A DNA stretch of 64,000 nt, from NCBI GenBank assembly GCA_022113835.1, contig JAILWY010000009.1:5617501-5681500 (forward strand), given 5' to 3'. A model generated the notes under the pieces. It did no database searches. It was not told the DNA's origin and saw nothing but the letters and a program-made list of their open reading frames with translations. Both the position numbers and the translations under genes were made by a program. Positions within the stretch are counted from its first letter, which is position 1. The number at the start of each line of letters is the position of its first letter. Shown here piece by piece: positions 31,235 to 41,944 of this stretch. This DNA comes from Atopsyche davidsoni (Eukaryota; Arthropoda; Insecta; Trichoptera; Hydrobiosidae).

Positions 31235-33630
31235 TTTATTATATTCATTTCTTTTATTTTCCTAAAACAATGGTATGATGTCTTTACTTAATATGAATCC
31301 ATACATATCAAAAATTGTATGTTTGTTTGTGTAATTTGTACGAAATATCGATAATTAATTGTGCTTTAAAAAGCTTATAATAAACAACGGTAGAAATAGT
31401 TATTGAGCTTAGAGTTACAGAAGAACGATAATAATCTAATTAAAATGAAGTGCCACCGCTGAGAAGAGCTTCTATTTATTAAAATATTTTAATAAAGTTT
31501 TAGTACGAAGAAAGCTAAAAAATAATTATCATAAAAAAGTTTATCAAATATCATCACAAGCCTATAATATGCATAGTATAAGCCTGAAAAACAAACATTT
31601 AGGGTGTAACAGAAAATACTGTGGATGCCTACAATATAACCTTTTCAATTTTGGTATTTTGCTTCACTTTATTGACGTGCTCATTATTTTGTTATTTATT
31701 TTTGTACTTACTTTTAGTCACACAGTTATTTGGGCAACAATATTTATATTTTAATTATATTATCCATACGAAAAAATTATTGTAATAAAAATCCAAATCA
31801 ATGCCATAAACCTGACAATTAACCAAGCAATCGAATTACTTGTTATTATTGGCATTCAATAAATCTTCAATCTGGCATCAATTGGGAATCAATAAAAAAA
31901 ACTTGACACCTCTTGATTGGTCAGCTAACAGCTTGATTAGGTTTCACAGGGCAGCTCTAATTAGGAAGGCGCCGCTCGGGGCCCGCAAGTCGGTCCCGGG
32001 GACCACTCCAGGCGTGACCAATACGGTCCCCGTCCAAGGCGGTCTCTGCTGCTCGGAAGCGTGTGATCTATCGTTTTACGAATTGCTCCAACTGGGTGAT
32101 TACAAATAAACTAAACGAATTAGTAATGTTTTTAAATTTTAATTATTTTTTCTCAGTGTGTGTACCTGCATTGTATTATTTTATTATATATCTAAAATAT
32201 ATTTTAAAAATGAATAATCTCAGGGATACAAAAATAATATTTGTAGCAAAATGTTCAAAAACGTATTTTTTATTTAAATGTCACGTCGCAGTGTAAACAC
32301 TATAAATATTATACGTATAGTTTTATACTTTGCTAAAGACTTGCTGTGATAAGAATTGACATGGATAATAAAAAAAATATCATTAGCAGGTGCAAATAAA
32401 GAAATCACTTCCAGACCACCTTGAGCGAATCAGTCTGCCTTTGTCATTACTTCACACCGGCCGCCGAGTTCCCCCGAAGCGCCCCGAGCCCCATTCGGCT
32501 GCACTCGGGCGCGCGGCTGGGACTCGGCCTTCTAGCAAGTTCCCACGCCACCTCTCGCTCGCGCGTATGGCCGCGTCCCTCTCGAACACACGTGACATCT
32601 CGCTCCCGCGCATGCATACATCCCCCTTCGATATATTTGGCATTTCGCTTGCTTGTACAGGCTCATCCCTCTCTAACACATTAGTGTACACGTGGTTACT
32701 CGCTTCCTTGTTTGTATTAATAATTACAAATAATTACAATATTCTATTAAAAATAAAGCAAAAATTTTATAAAGAAATATTTTGATTAAAAAAAAATATT
32801 TGATAGTATCCATTCAAATAACGCGTAATTTTATGAAACAAATAATATGTATTGGGTACGCTTTCATACAACACATAGTACAGATATCACTTTTCCCTTC
32901 CATTCATCGCTTTGCTTTTGCACTGCTTTTCTCTCCCTCGTTGCAATTCTTTCTCCCAAACCTGCCCTAGTTTTATTACCTTTGACCTTACGTGCATCCC
33001 CGTGTATTACATCCCCTTTGTGTAATCATCACTTCTAAACAAAATGCCCCGACAGAAAACAAGCATAAAAAATCCCTTTTGCCTTCTGTTTTAGAAATAA
33101 TAATAAAAGAATTGGACCTTACTTTAAATTAGGTTTTTACAATTTATTATATAAATTTTACAATGTATAAAAAGACATAATATTACAATATATATTTGGA
33201 CCGTTATGGTGATTAAATTAAAATACAGAAAAATCTTTGGTTTCAGAGTAGGTACTGGTTTTAATGTCAGTTACATATATCCTTATTTTGTATCAATACA
33301 ATACACTAATTTTGAACATTGATATCATTAAACTTACAAGCACAGATTATTTATATCTCTAATTATCACAATTATAAACATTCATATCAGAATAAATAAA
33401 TGGGTTAAAAAATGTTTTATGCGAAGCTACTATTATCCATCGAAAACACTCATCATTTTCATCATAATAACTCGCCCCGAATTTTAGGCTTGTTTTAATG
33501 GTTGAAGTTATTGACGACATAAAACATAATCTAGATTAAAAGAGATGCTTGGTAAAACTTTAAAAATAAAAATGTTTCATTTTTTAAACAATAAATTTAA
33601 ATGAATGAATATTCGTTTATATGTATAATG
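31235..33630. other. Intergenic DNA between Hey and next gene
   Basis: The stretch contains two GC-rich patches (31940-32060 and 32440-32660), a short degenerate tandem repeat at 32550-32690, and a pyrimidine-rich segment at 32890-33030. No gene was supported. The DNA 3' of 33640 should include the 3' UTR of the minus-strand gene. Confidence 0.5.
32550..32690. repeat. Degenerate tandem repeat, about 50-bp period
   Basis: Three imperfect units are recognised by tctcgctcgcgcgtatggcc, tctcgctcccgcgcatgcat and tttcgcttgcttgtacaggc, each followed by a ccctctcgaacacac-like block. A reading frame runs through it only because of the repeat composition. Confidence 0.6.
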
Positions 33631-33639
33631 TTTCTTTTG

Positions 33640-34431
33640 TCACGATAAGCTCACTAACGACTCTATTGTCTCATTCCAGATATTCTCAAACTTTTCCTTA
33701 TCGCCCTCCTTCATCCGTCTCGATCTGACACGAGTTGTGACATCTCCTGAAGTTTCTTCAGCCAAGTGATCACTGAAGGTCTCCTCTGGTTGGTCTGAGA
33801 ACTCCAAACCCTCCGAATCGTAGGCTGAGTCGTAGCTCACATTTACGTTTTCATAGACAGAATTCCTGGATATTTGTAAATTCCTTGGAAACGGAGGAGT
33901 TCTATTCTGTCCTGATGATGAACAGGAACAGAATATGCCCATGTTTGTGTTTCCTTCTATGTTTCTTTTGTTGGATGAAGCGTTCTCTTTCAAATGTGGG
34001 TCAGGATGGACTTTGTTTGATTTTGTAGTCACTCTTTGTACATATGTTGACTGCTTTCGTAGACGTTTCAGCTTTTGTAGAATCTAAAAAATATATATTA
34101 TCGTTATAAAACATGTTATTTGTAATAAAAAATATACTATAACACATGTTTAGTATAATAATTAATTTGAGTTAATAAAACCTAAATAAACAAAGTTTTT
34201 TTTAAGAAGTTTGATAAATCAACAGGTGTATTAGAGAAGACTTTTTTAATCAAACCATTTTTTTTATATTCAGAAATTAATGTTAAAGTAATTATTTTCA
34301 AAACATTAAGCATTTTTTAAATTATTTTTATTTTCTTTTGTTTTTGTATTAATTAAATAGATTGATAATAATAAAAATCCTACCTCACTGCACTTTCTTC
34401 TAGTAAGATGCACAACGCGTTCAATAGACAT
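33640..34431 (-). CDS. Unknown 163-aa protein, two coding exons
   Basis: Exon 1 (34384-34431) starts ATG and encodes MSIERVVHLTRRKCSE, ending at the donor GAG|gtagga. Exon 2 (33640-34083) follows the acceptor atttttta-g and runs to TGA. Joined in phase 0 they give 163 residues. The N-terminal 35 residues are strongly basic (RRKCSEILQKLKRLRKQ) and could be helical or a nuclear signal. A short cysteine-containing stretch (MGIFCSCSSSG) follows, then an acidic Ser/Glu-rich middle (DSAYDSEGLEFSD) and a charged helical end with ENIWNETIESLVSLS. I recognise no domain. Clean splicing, the strict charge blocks and length argue for a real gene. No membrane segment or signal peptide is visible. It could be a small nuclear or adaptor protein, but no function is assigned. 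Confidence 0.72.
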
Positions 34432-34605
34432 TTCACTCCACAAGCAAAACAAGTTATGAGCACAATACAGCCATTTTCAGGGCTTTTTCCAGCAACACAA
34501 CCATCCCTCCCGGCTGTCCAACAGGAAATGAGACTCCGGGACTTCCACCCCCTCCCTTATGTTAATTGAATTAATAATAATGTAAGTGCGCAGAGCTGGC
34601 GAGCT

Positions 34606-34615
34606 CTATTTTATT
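34606..34615 (-). promoter_or_regulatory. TATA-like box of the minus-strand gene
   Basis: On the minus strand aataaaatag lies about 175 bases upstream of the ATG at 34431, followed by a GC-richer segment that would form the 5' UTR. The position fits a TATA-type promoter, but the start site is unknown. Confidence 0.25.
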
Positions 34616-34972
34616 GGGAGGGTAGAAAACCATGATTGTATGCACCCGCGCTAATCGCACTGTGGGAATTATTTGGATTCTTTATTGTTGCATTTAGGGG
34701 ATGAAACAATTATTTTTATTATTCACTAAAACTTAGTAAGTATTTATGGGTAACCTATTCTCATTTTGCATGAGTAATTCAAACAATACATTCAATTTTA
34801 AGCTTAAAATATATCCAATTAATTTAAGTGCAATGATACAAACATGCAATGATTTGCATCCAACAACCTAGTGGTAAAATTTTTTTCCTCTCGGTGTTTC
34901 ACGCTATTCATGTGAAAAATGCTTATTTGAGTATTTATTTTGACAATGCTTATTATTCATTAAACCCTTTCT

Positions 34973-35245
34973 TCTTCTTGTGATGCATCTCCTCATATGA
35001 GGTTGGGGACCATTTCACCGAACATATTTTTATCCGAGGCCAGTCTCACTAATTCGGCCGTACTTCAGACCTCCAGCCACTGGCCGTTTTACCATAAATT
35101 TTTCCTTGCACAATCAACTGAAGGATGCTTTATTTACTCTTACGAAAAATGCGACCAAAATTGGAGGCCTTCCGCTTCTTTACCAACGTCAGGAGCTCTC
35201 ATTTGTGACGCGGTGAACCCATGGTATTTGGAAACCTTTGAATAA
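34973..35245 (-). mobile_element. Non-LTR retrotransposon 3' end, decayed
   Basis: Reverse-strand copy of the element at 54560-55010. It contains the reverse of the gcatcctccagttgattgtgc- and aggcctccaattttggtcgc-like blocks, and ends with the reverse of the terminal gaggagatgcatcac sequence. The frame corresponding to the C-terminal end of the polyprotein is interrupted. Confidence 0.8.
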
Positions 35246-35289
35246 ATATGTATAGATATTTCATTCCCGCTCTCCCCGTCCTATTGTAC

Positions 35290-35535
35290 TGTAACCTAAG
35301 CGTGTGTAAAGGATCGGTAATGGAGTAGTGAATTTGGAGTGATTGTGGAAGGATGTGCTCTGGAAGTACCTTGACGAGGTGGGGAGGCGTAAGCTATTGT
35401 TTCAGTAGCTTGCTGCAGAATGAGTATCAGATCTAAACCGGGGACTACAGTATTTTCACTGGCTCAGCATGATATATGCTCAGTGAAATGGTCATCAACT
35501 TCCTCTAAGAAGAAGCACTTAACAATATGAATATA
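35290..35535 (+). mobile_element. Retroelement 3' tail fragment
   Basis: Shares the block gtaacctaagcgtgtgtaaa (reverse near 6225) and gtcatcaacttcctctaaga (compare 13280 and 15770). It is a degraded copy of a family with a non-LTR-like 3' end. Confidence 0.5.
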
Positions 35536-35558
35536 GATATACGATAACATATTCTTAA

Positions 35559-35689
35559 CACGTTGACTGCAACGACAATTTTCTGAAATCTGGTCTAAAA
35601 TGACAATTAAACAAGGACGAGATAATTCGTAGTGTGCGTCCTAGAAAAAAACGCAATCTACGAGTTATCTCGTAGTCGGCAGTCAACTG
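35559..35689. mobile_element. piggyBac-type MITE with TTAA duplication
   Basis: The 131-bp element is bounded by TTAA at 35555-35558 and 35690-35693. Its ends, cacgttgactgc and gcagtcaactg, are inverted with one base indel. Further internal inversion occurs (gacgagataattcgtag and ctacgagttatctcgtag). TTAA duplication is the piggyBac signature. There is no coding sequence. Confidence 0.88.
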
Positions 35690-35819
35690 TTAATAAATTT
35701 TCTGTTCATGCAAGCCAGCATAGATTTTTAGATCTTTTCCCAGAAGCCATCAATCGATATTAGCACTGATATATTCCGAGCTCAATCGTAGCTTTATAGG
35801 AAACGATTTATTTGACTAC

Positions 35820-36118
35820 ATGCAAATCAAAGAGTGTATTGACGAATTTCGTCCGCTTCGCACATCAGTTTGGTCAATTTGGTTACCCGCTTAAAGTATA
35901 AATATAATATAAGCTATTGCGTAACAATAACATTTAATGTATTAACAAAAATCTCATAATTAACTCGGAGTTGCTAAACGGAAGAAAAAAAATTTAAAAA
36001 ATGCAAATCAATGAGTGTAAAGACTAGATTTCGCACGCGCAATTTTACGCGAATTTTGTCCGCTTCGCACATCAGTTTAGTCAATTTGGTTACACTTTTG
36101 CTTAAAGTGTGTTATCGA
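35820..36118 (+). repeat. Direct repeat, two copies 180 bp apart
   Basis: atgcaaatcaaagagtgtat with tccgcttcgcacatcagttt and ggtcaatttggttac occurs at about 35820-35905 and again at about 36000-36115. The second copy has an insertion. The separating DNA is unrelated AT-rich sequence. Confidence 0.8.
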
Positions 36119-36290
36119 TAAAAATGATGCCTACTGTAAAATATAATAATTTCAACTTTTGATCAAATCATTTTCAAATACAACTGTATTTTCACATTCA
36201 AAAGCAATCAACCGTCTACGCATAATCAAATTTGAAGTTGGCGTCGCACGTGACCGCGAGGCAGGAGCGGAGTGCTCCGTGGGTGGAGCA

Positions 36291-36440
36291 CAGTGGTTCC
36301 CAAAGTGGTCAATATCGACCCCCGGGGGTCGATTTCGCCCTGCAAGGGGTCGATGACAGCGAAAAATAAAATTGGGGATCCATGAACTGTAAACGGGGGT
36401 CTACGAGAGTGGATCCCATTTAAGCAGGTCATCACCAAAA
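36291..36440 (+). mobile_element. Truncated hAT-type element end
   Basis: The sequence cagtggttcccaaagtggtc followed by gacccccgggggtcgatttc is a typical hAT terminus with a subterminal palindrome. No matching right end or 8-bp duplication was found, so only one end is present. Confidence 0.6.
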
Positions 36441-36550
36441 TTTAGACATTTCGTAAATGTCATAATGCACCGAACACAGATTGTACCTATGTACTTTGTG
36501 ACGAATCGAAGCCCTGAAGCGTAGAAGTATTTTGTATGTATTTTATTCTA

Positions 36551-36605
36551 TTTAAGATATTAAAATGGAATTCCACCAAGTTGTCAAAAATATTGATTTT
36601 CTGAA
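36551..36605 (+). mobile_element. Hairpin-retroelement tail fragment
   Basis: taaaatggaattccaccaag then aaaaatattgatttt equals the 3' tail at 62527-62568 with a short internal deletion. No arms are present. Confidence 0.7.
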
Positions 36606-36706
36606 TGTTACTATATATGCATTTTGTGTATTTTTAATTAATAAAGGTATAATGAACTTTTTCATTTTTAAACCCACTGTACAGTAAACCCTATGAAAGT
36701 GAGTTG

Positions 36707-36903
36707 GGTACTTGTTTTTTATCCGACCACCAAAAAACTTGTACCTAACCTTTTATTTTTAACCCAACGAATCGAGCGGTCATGGAAATCTGCAATGAAC
36801 GAAATAAACGCCACAACGGGACTCATCGTCATATGATAGATTCTAATCTCTGCGAGTACATGTACATTAAAAAAATTTGGTGGTCGGATAAAAAACAAGT
36901 ACC
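36707..36903. mobile_element. Intact MITE with 28-bp perfect TIRs
   Basis: The 197-bp element begins ggtacttgttttttatccg and its last 28 bases are the exact reverse complement of its first 28. It is flanked by a perfect 8-bp direct duplication gtgagttg (36699-36706 and 36904-36911). Eight-base duplications are typical of hAT, though the terminal sequence is not the usual CAG form. Perfect termini and duplication point to recent insertion. Confidence 0.94.
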
Positions 36904-36919
36904 GTGAGTTGTTCTATAT

Positions 36920-37235
36920 AAGATGTCAAAAATATGTTTGAAGCTGATGAATTTGTAAAAATTCAATATTACCAAGGCAGGCAGGAAAACTCGACAAGGG
37001 GTCGGTGGGACAAAATAGTTTGGGTAACTATGGTGTAGCACAATAACGGGGACCCATTTCCGTACCCACGGGAACACTCGGTTTCCCTCGGAACCGGCGC
37101 TGGCCGGGGTTCTCACAGGACAGCGCGTGCCCGATGTTTGCGGTGCATTATGACCAGGCAGCTTGTAAACAATGACCCCCGCGAGGGGATCGCTCGAGGA
37201 GGCGCACGCGACAGGCTCTTCATAAGTTTGATTCG
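36920..37235. other. Non-coding DNA with GC-rich patch
   Basis: Positions 37040-37215 are GC-rich (ggaaccggcgctggccgggg). A minus-strand frame spans it without any splice or domain evidence. Confidence 0.4.
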
Positions 37236-37274
37236 AATTTATGTAGATTGAAAAGAAATATGTTTATTTTAATT

Positions 37275-37395
37275 AATGATAAGGGTAACTTTGTATTCTT
37301 TCTTCGCTTTGAGTTTATTGTGGTTTTTGCATGACTAGTTTCGATCAACAGACTTGGTCATCATCAGATGCAGAACTAACAAAATATACAAATAT
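37275..37395 (-). mobile_element. Hairpin-family element with hammerhead-like core
   Basis: The left part agggtaactttgtattcttt, then cgctttgagtttattg, matches the arm at 6835-6875. On the minus strand 37328-37372 reads tgcat, ctgatga, t, gacc...gatc, gaaac, ta, gtc, atgca. This is a hammerhead-like layout with the canonical GTC cleavage triplet and a 5-bp closing stem. The 3' tail is missing. Confidence 0.72.
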
Positions 37396-37404
37396 CATAT
37401 GCTT

Positions 37405-37745
37405 GAGGGTCTACGTCCCATAATCGAGTTATTTTGATAATTTTCTAGTCCGTTTTTCGAAAAATAAATGCAAAAAGTTATATACATCCCTTTTTCCGAA
37501 CAGAATATATTTTTATTTCTTATAAATTTACTTTTAATATGATAATATGGGTTTTTCCGATTGAAGTGTAGGAATTCGGAGGTTCGCTGTCCCTTTTAAA
37601 CATTTAAAAGTCTTTTTTTCAATTTGAATTAAAAGATTAAATATAAACCCTGTGCGATATATTATTTTAAAAATTAAAAAAAATTATATTTAACTAACTT
37701 TGGTTTTGAAAAGTCGTCATTTTATCAAATTTTTAAACACAAGTA
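37405..37745 (+). repeat. AT-rich dispersed repeat, copy 2
   Basis: Shares cccataatcgagttattttg, tttttccgattgaagtgtag and ttttgaaaagtcgtcatttt with copy 1 at 28855-29245, in the same order and orientation. It directly follows the hammerhead-like element, whereas copy 1 has no such neighbour. Confidence 0.85.
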
Positions 37746-37749
37746 CTGC

Positions 37750-39485
37750 ATGTCCTTAAAATATATTTCAAAAAATACTTGCTTTGCAAATGCTTACGAA
37801 ATTCGTTATAAACATGTGAATATTTTTTATCTACTTTTGATCTTAATCAATGAAAAATAAATAATTCCATTAAAAATACAAAAAGTGGCATATTCAAAGT
37901 ATCGTCAAGTGTAGCCCAGCCAAGCCGTGCGCCATCGACTGAAACAAGTAATAATCTGATGCGGCCAGGTTTTGTAAATACAGCGGGTGCAGTAGCAGAT
38001 CCCATTTCGTGTCCTAAATACGTATTTATCTATATATTACTAATACGTATTTATCTATACTATTTGATTAATAATACTTCACGCTAATATTAAAGCCACT
38101 GCAAGTACTCGTAAACATAAAAATAACACTAACTAGAAAAACAGTCATAAAATTAAAACTGCATCTCATGTTGTACTGTCTTGAATGAAACACATCCGAT
38201 TCGGTTCACGTATATTTAAAAACTGGCTAAGTGTGAGCATGCAACGTAGATTCCGTATCATATATACTACCTTCGTTACACACGTGCTATCGTTATTTAT
38301 AGCACAGAGAAGAGCTGCTATTTAACTAACGTAGTTTTAAATTCTAATAAATTAAATGCATTATACTTGATGGCTAAAATTTTATAATAATTTTACTGAT
38401 CGCACGAAGCTCATATATTTACTTCGACAGTAGGTGACGAAGAAATAGACTCAGCATTCAGTTTTACACGTCAAGTGTTTAAATAGCCCCTATACTCACA
38501 GCCCCACAGCCTGATACTTGGAATATTTACACGCATGCACTTACTCACACCTACCCGTTTTCACCATTACACTTACTGCCTTCAGCGCGTACCAACTCAT
38601 GCAATTTTTAATAAACTTTACACCACTACACATACAGTAATATCGCTAGGGTGGTGTTTGAAAGAGCACAGGGGGAGAGGGAGAGGGAGCGGACACGTGG
38701 CGAGCTGCGCGAAGGGGAGGGAGGGACACGTTACCGTGGGAAACCCGAATTTTCCGTCATTCATAAAAGTAAGGGTCAACTCCAGTTAACTCCATTTTCT
38801 GAATAACAATTAAGCCCCATTTTTTTTTTACTCCTGAAAATATTAAAATTCTTATAAAATCAGCTTAATAAAATATATTAAATTGTATTTCACTTTTGTC
38901 TTTATTCATTACGAATGTGTATTTCGCTTTCAATTACTTCATAACCATTTTTATAAACTTTCAACCAAAACAAAACGGCTCACTAATATTTTAAATATTT
39001 CCTCGCCTTGAAAAAGGCATTAATATTTTAAAAGATAGTAAATAATAAATTAACCTTTTTTTATATACTTTAATTAGCTGTATGTACCATAAATTAATGG
39101 GCTAGGCATTTAAACCATTTATTATTATTGTATATTTGTTTAAAAATAATACACACATATCTATTTTTCCTACAAACATACTGAATATTAATGTTTTTTT
39201 ATTATTTATTTTACATATAAAATCAAAATATATTAAGACAGCATCGTATTTTTAAATAATCATTACTATGAATGCAAAACCTATAAAGGCGCAACCACGC
39301 TGCCCATTATCATGTAAATACAGCCAACACTATCTATCCTCACCAGGCGCTATTTTATAGCTTCGAAAATAAGTATCTTTTATTTATTGAGCAAATTATT
39401 TGATTTTATCAGCACAAGTATCGGGGAATAATATCATATATACAATAGGGTACTTCTGCTGAAGCTTAAAGAGTCCAATATAAAA
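37750..39485. other. Intergenic DNA, nothing recognised
   Basis: The region is AT-rich apart from 38640-38760, which is purine-rich (gggggagagggagaggga) and holds a perfect CGTGGGAA at 38735-38742. There is a short duplication of atacgtatttatctata at 38019 and 38043. Confidence 0.45.
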
Positions 39486-39491
39486 ATTCAC

Positions 39492-39560
39492 TCACAAACT
39501 GGACCGGCTTGGACTCATGCTTCCGGTGAGCAACACGCTTGTTCAGCTTCCCATTCTCTC
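39492..39560 (-). other. Coding-like segment, possible exon or TE relic
   Basis: The minus strand reads in one frame NGKLNKRVAHRKHESKPVQF and then meets a donor-like gtgagt. Codon choice is GC-ending and unlike the flanks. An acceptor is doubtful (no good pyrimidine tract). It may be an exon of an unknown gene or a transposon fragment. Confidence 0.25.
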
Positions 39561-39599
39561 CAGAGTCAAAGTTAAATTTTTTTATTAAATAATGGCTTA

Positions 39600-40520
39600 T
39601 ACAAATTAATTATTTTAAACCAAATATAACACAATCTACTTCTTTTCGCTTTGAGCAGCTTGCTTATCTGCATATCTTCCGCTTGTGGTCTTCTATCAAT
39701 ATTGGTATCATGGATTTCGACTCATACTCATTATCTGTGGTTGGACGATTCTCGCTCGCTGAGTAAATATAAAATTATTATCCATCAGTTTGAGTCTAGC
39801 CGCAGCACTTATTTTCACAATCATATACAATCTTTTTTAACTGCATTTAAACGGTTTCCATAACTTATGTGTATCAATCGAATTTATTAAAACAAAAACT
39901 CTACTTGAAAGTAAATTTATTTTCTACATTTTTATAAGACTGTTTTTTTTTGTTTTTTTTGAGCTAACTACAACTTAGGTGTACTGTACATTTAAAATAC
40001 ATTATTTTAAAATAATAAATATACCTACTTGCAGATTCATCCCTTTCCAGTGCCCTACCGTATTACTGGTGCCATTATCAAAGGATAAGCCTGAAATCGA
40101 TATGCGCGTTCATGTCGGCTAGAAATTAGCAATTCTGGGACCTCCGGGACAAACTGCATCGGCCGAGGACAATGAGAGGGAAGCAAACACGAGATGAAGA
40201 GTAAACTACGAACTGGGTGGAAGCGGCCATTTTAAATGCCACGTGGCCGGCACGCCGTCCTTTTTTATTACATTTTTCATAAGGCTTTGATGTCGAGAAC
40301 CCCGAACAGAATTGAACTCGAACCTTGGTTTTTATATTTATTTATTTATAATATCACTCATTGCGCATTAGAAAAAATATATATTCATATCAATAGCTCA
40401 TGATATGAGCAAGCAGTTCTATTTATTGAAAATTAAAATAAAACTGTTTCAATCTACTGAATCACATATTTTATGTGTTGCAAATGCTATCAGATTATAA
40501 AAAAATATAAATATATTTGT
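39600..40520. other. Intergenic DNA, nothing recognised
   Basis: AT-rich with a mixed-composition stretch at 40030-40260 that includes a gccacgtggc palindrome near 40240. No exon or repeat was supported. Confidence 0.45.
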
Positions 40521-40522
40521 AT

Positions 40523-40680
40523 ATTATAATGATAAAAGTATCTTTGTATTCTGTCTTCACTTTCAGTTTATTAAATTTAATGCAAAAAATTTAATAAACT
40601 CAAAGTGAAGACAGAATAAAAAGTTACTTTTATCATTATAATAATGGATCTTCACCAATCAAATGTACCTCAACAAGGTT
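40523..40680. mobile_element. Hairpin element: 56-bp arms plus conserved tail
   Basis: Left arm 40523-40578 and right arm 40587-40642 are reverse complements with three mismatches. They contain gtcttcactttcagtttatt and its reverse, the same arm sequence as at 6835-6875. The right arm is followed by taatggatcttcaccaatca and cctcaaca, the family tail. The hammerhead-like centre present at 6881 is missing here, leaving a nearly loopless hairpin. Confidence 0.85.
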
Positions 40681-40919
40681 AAATATATTTGATTTTATGT
40701 CATTATATACTTAAATAAGTTTTAAATATTAATCATTTAATGAAGAAAATTCTGACTTAATTTAAACCCGTTGTTGTTTTATAGATAAGAAATTTATTCA
40801 AAAAAATATCTGACCTTTCACGCAAATTTTATAAATACTTCCGCAATTACTGTGGAATATTTTTTTTATTCTTTCCCTATGCTTGCAAAATAGTGGCGTG
40901 ACGAATAAAACATGAGGAT

Positions 40920-41055
40920 TTTTTTTTTTTATGGATAGTATAAATTGTTTTCTTTACACAAAATTAATGACGAAAACAGAAAAATCCGTGTACGCTACCA
41001 CCTAAGCCACACCTTGTAAGCCCCATACTTGCGCGCAGGATCAGAAAAAAGTCAC
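40920..41055 (-). repeat. gcttacaagg repeat, reverse copy
   Basis: Contains cgctaccacctaagccacac and cttgtaagccccatacttgc then gcgcagga, the exact reverse of the family core. Confidence 0.85.
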
Positions 41056-41353
41056 TTGCTGTATTAAAAGCATAGCCCTTGCTGTATTAAAAGGAAACTT
41101 GATTTTTTTTTATTTTGTGTTATATAGAAAATGGGCCGCCAGTTCGCTCCTGAAGAATTAACACAATGGGAAATAAATAAACCGAATTTAATCACCACGA
41201 TCCAACATGGCCGCTGCCTAAATGATGTTGAAAACTAACGCAGTGCATCACCAGACATCAAATTTAAGTAATCCCAAATATAATTTGCTTCAGCGAAAAT
41301 TTACTCCATTTTGATGATACGCAAAACACGTCACATAACGAAAATGAGCACTA

Positions 41354-41776
41354 CAGTAATACCCCGCTTTACGCGAGGAATACGTTCCGGAAAAAATCGC
41401 GTTAAGTGAAATTCGCGTATATCGGGGTCTACGATTAAACATACATACGTATCCAAAACTTAATAAATAATAATACGAATCATTTGAATCAATCACTTTA
41501 ATTCTAAAAACACTTTATGCAATATTACATGTTATTTTTACTGAAAAATACATCTATTGTTTTTTGGGTAGCGTTTCTTTTACGTTCTTGTAAAATACGT
41601 TCATAACACCCAACGCTGTTTTTAATTGTTAAGAGAAGTCAATGACTATATTATGACCATAAACATTCTTAAAATAAGAAATTCGCGTAATGCGAGGCAT
41701 TTTACAGCGAAATTTGAAATTCGCGTTGTAGTGAAACCGCGCATAACGGGGTCGCGTAAAGCGGGGTTTTATTGTG
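41354..41776. mobile_element. MITE of pogo/Tigger type, copy 2
   Basis: This 423-bp element starts cagtaataccccgctttacg after TA (41352-41353) and ends cgtaaagcggggttttattg, then tg, before TA (41777-41778). The interior aligns with copy 1 at 3565-3950 and has an extra approximately 30-base block near 41565-41595. There is no transposase. Both copies carry ttcgcgtt/aacgcgaa internal inversions. Confidence 0.9.
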
Positions 41777-41810
41777 TATATATTAGCTTCAATATTTTTG
41801 GCAAAAAAAA

Positions 41811-41940
41811 CTTGGTGCAATTCCATTTTAATATTATAAATAATATAATTTTGTGATTTTTCCACGTGTTTTGTTTTATTGCTGACCGGTTTCGCCAATA
41901 TGTTGCGTTGGCATTACCAAACGATAATGCTAACTTCGTT
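41811..41940 (-). mobile_element. Hairpin-family element, reverse, single arm
   Basis: The reverse tail cttggtgcaattccatttta is followed by the arm with gctgaccggtttcgccaata and ggcattaccaaacga. It matches 62345-62440 but has no second arm. The sequence corresponding to the hammerhead-like core is mutated. Confidence 0.7.
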
Positions 41941-41944
41941 TTAA

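Noticed and set aside
34997..35245. 82-codon plus-strand frame
   Set aside because: Antisense to a decayed non-LTR retrotransposon 3' end.
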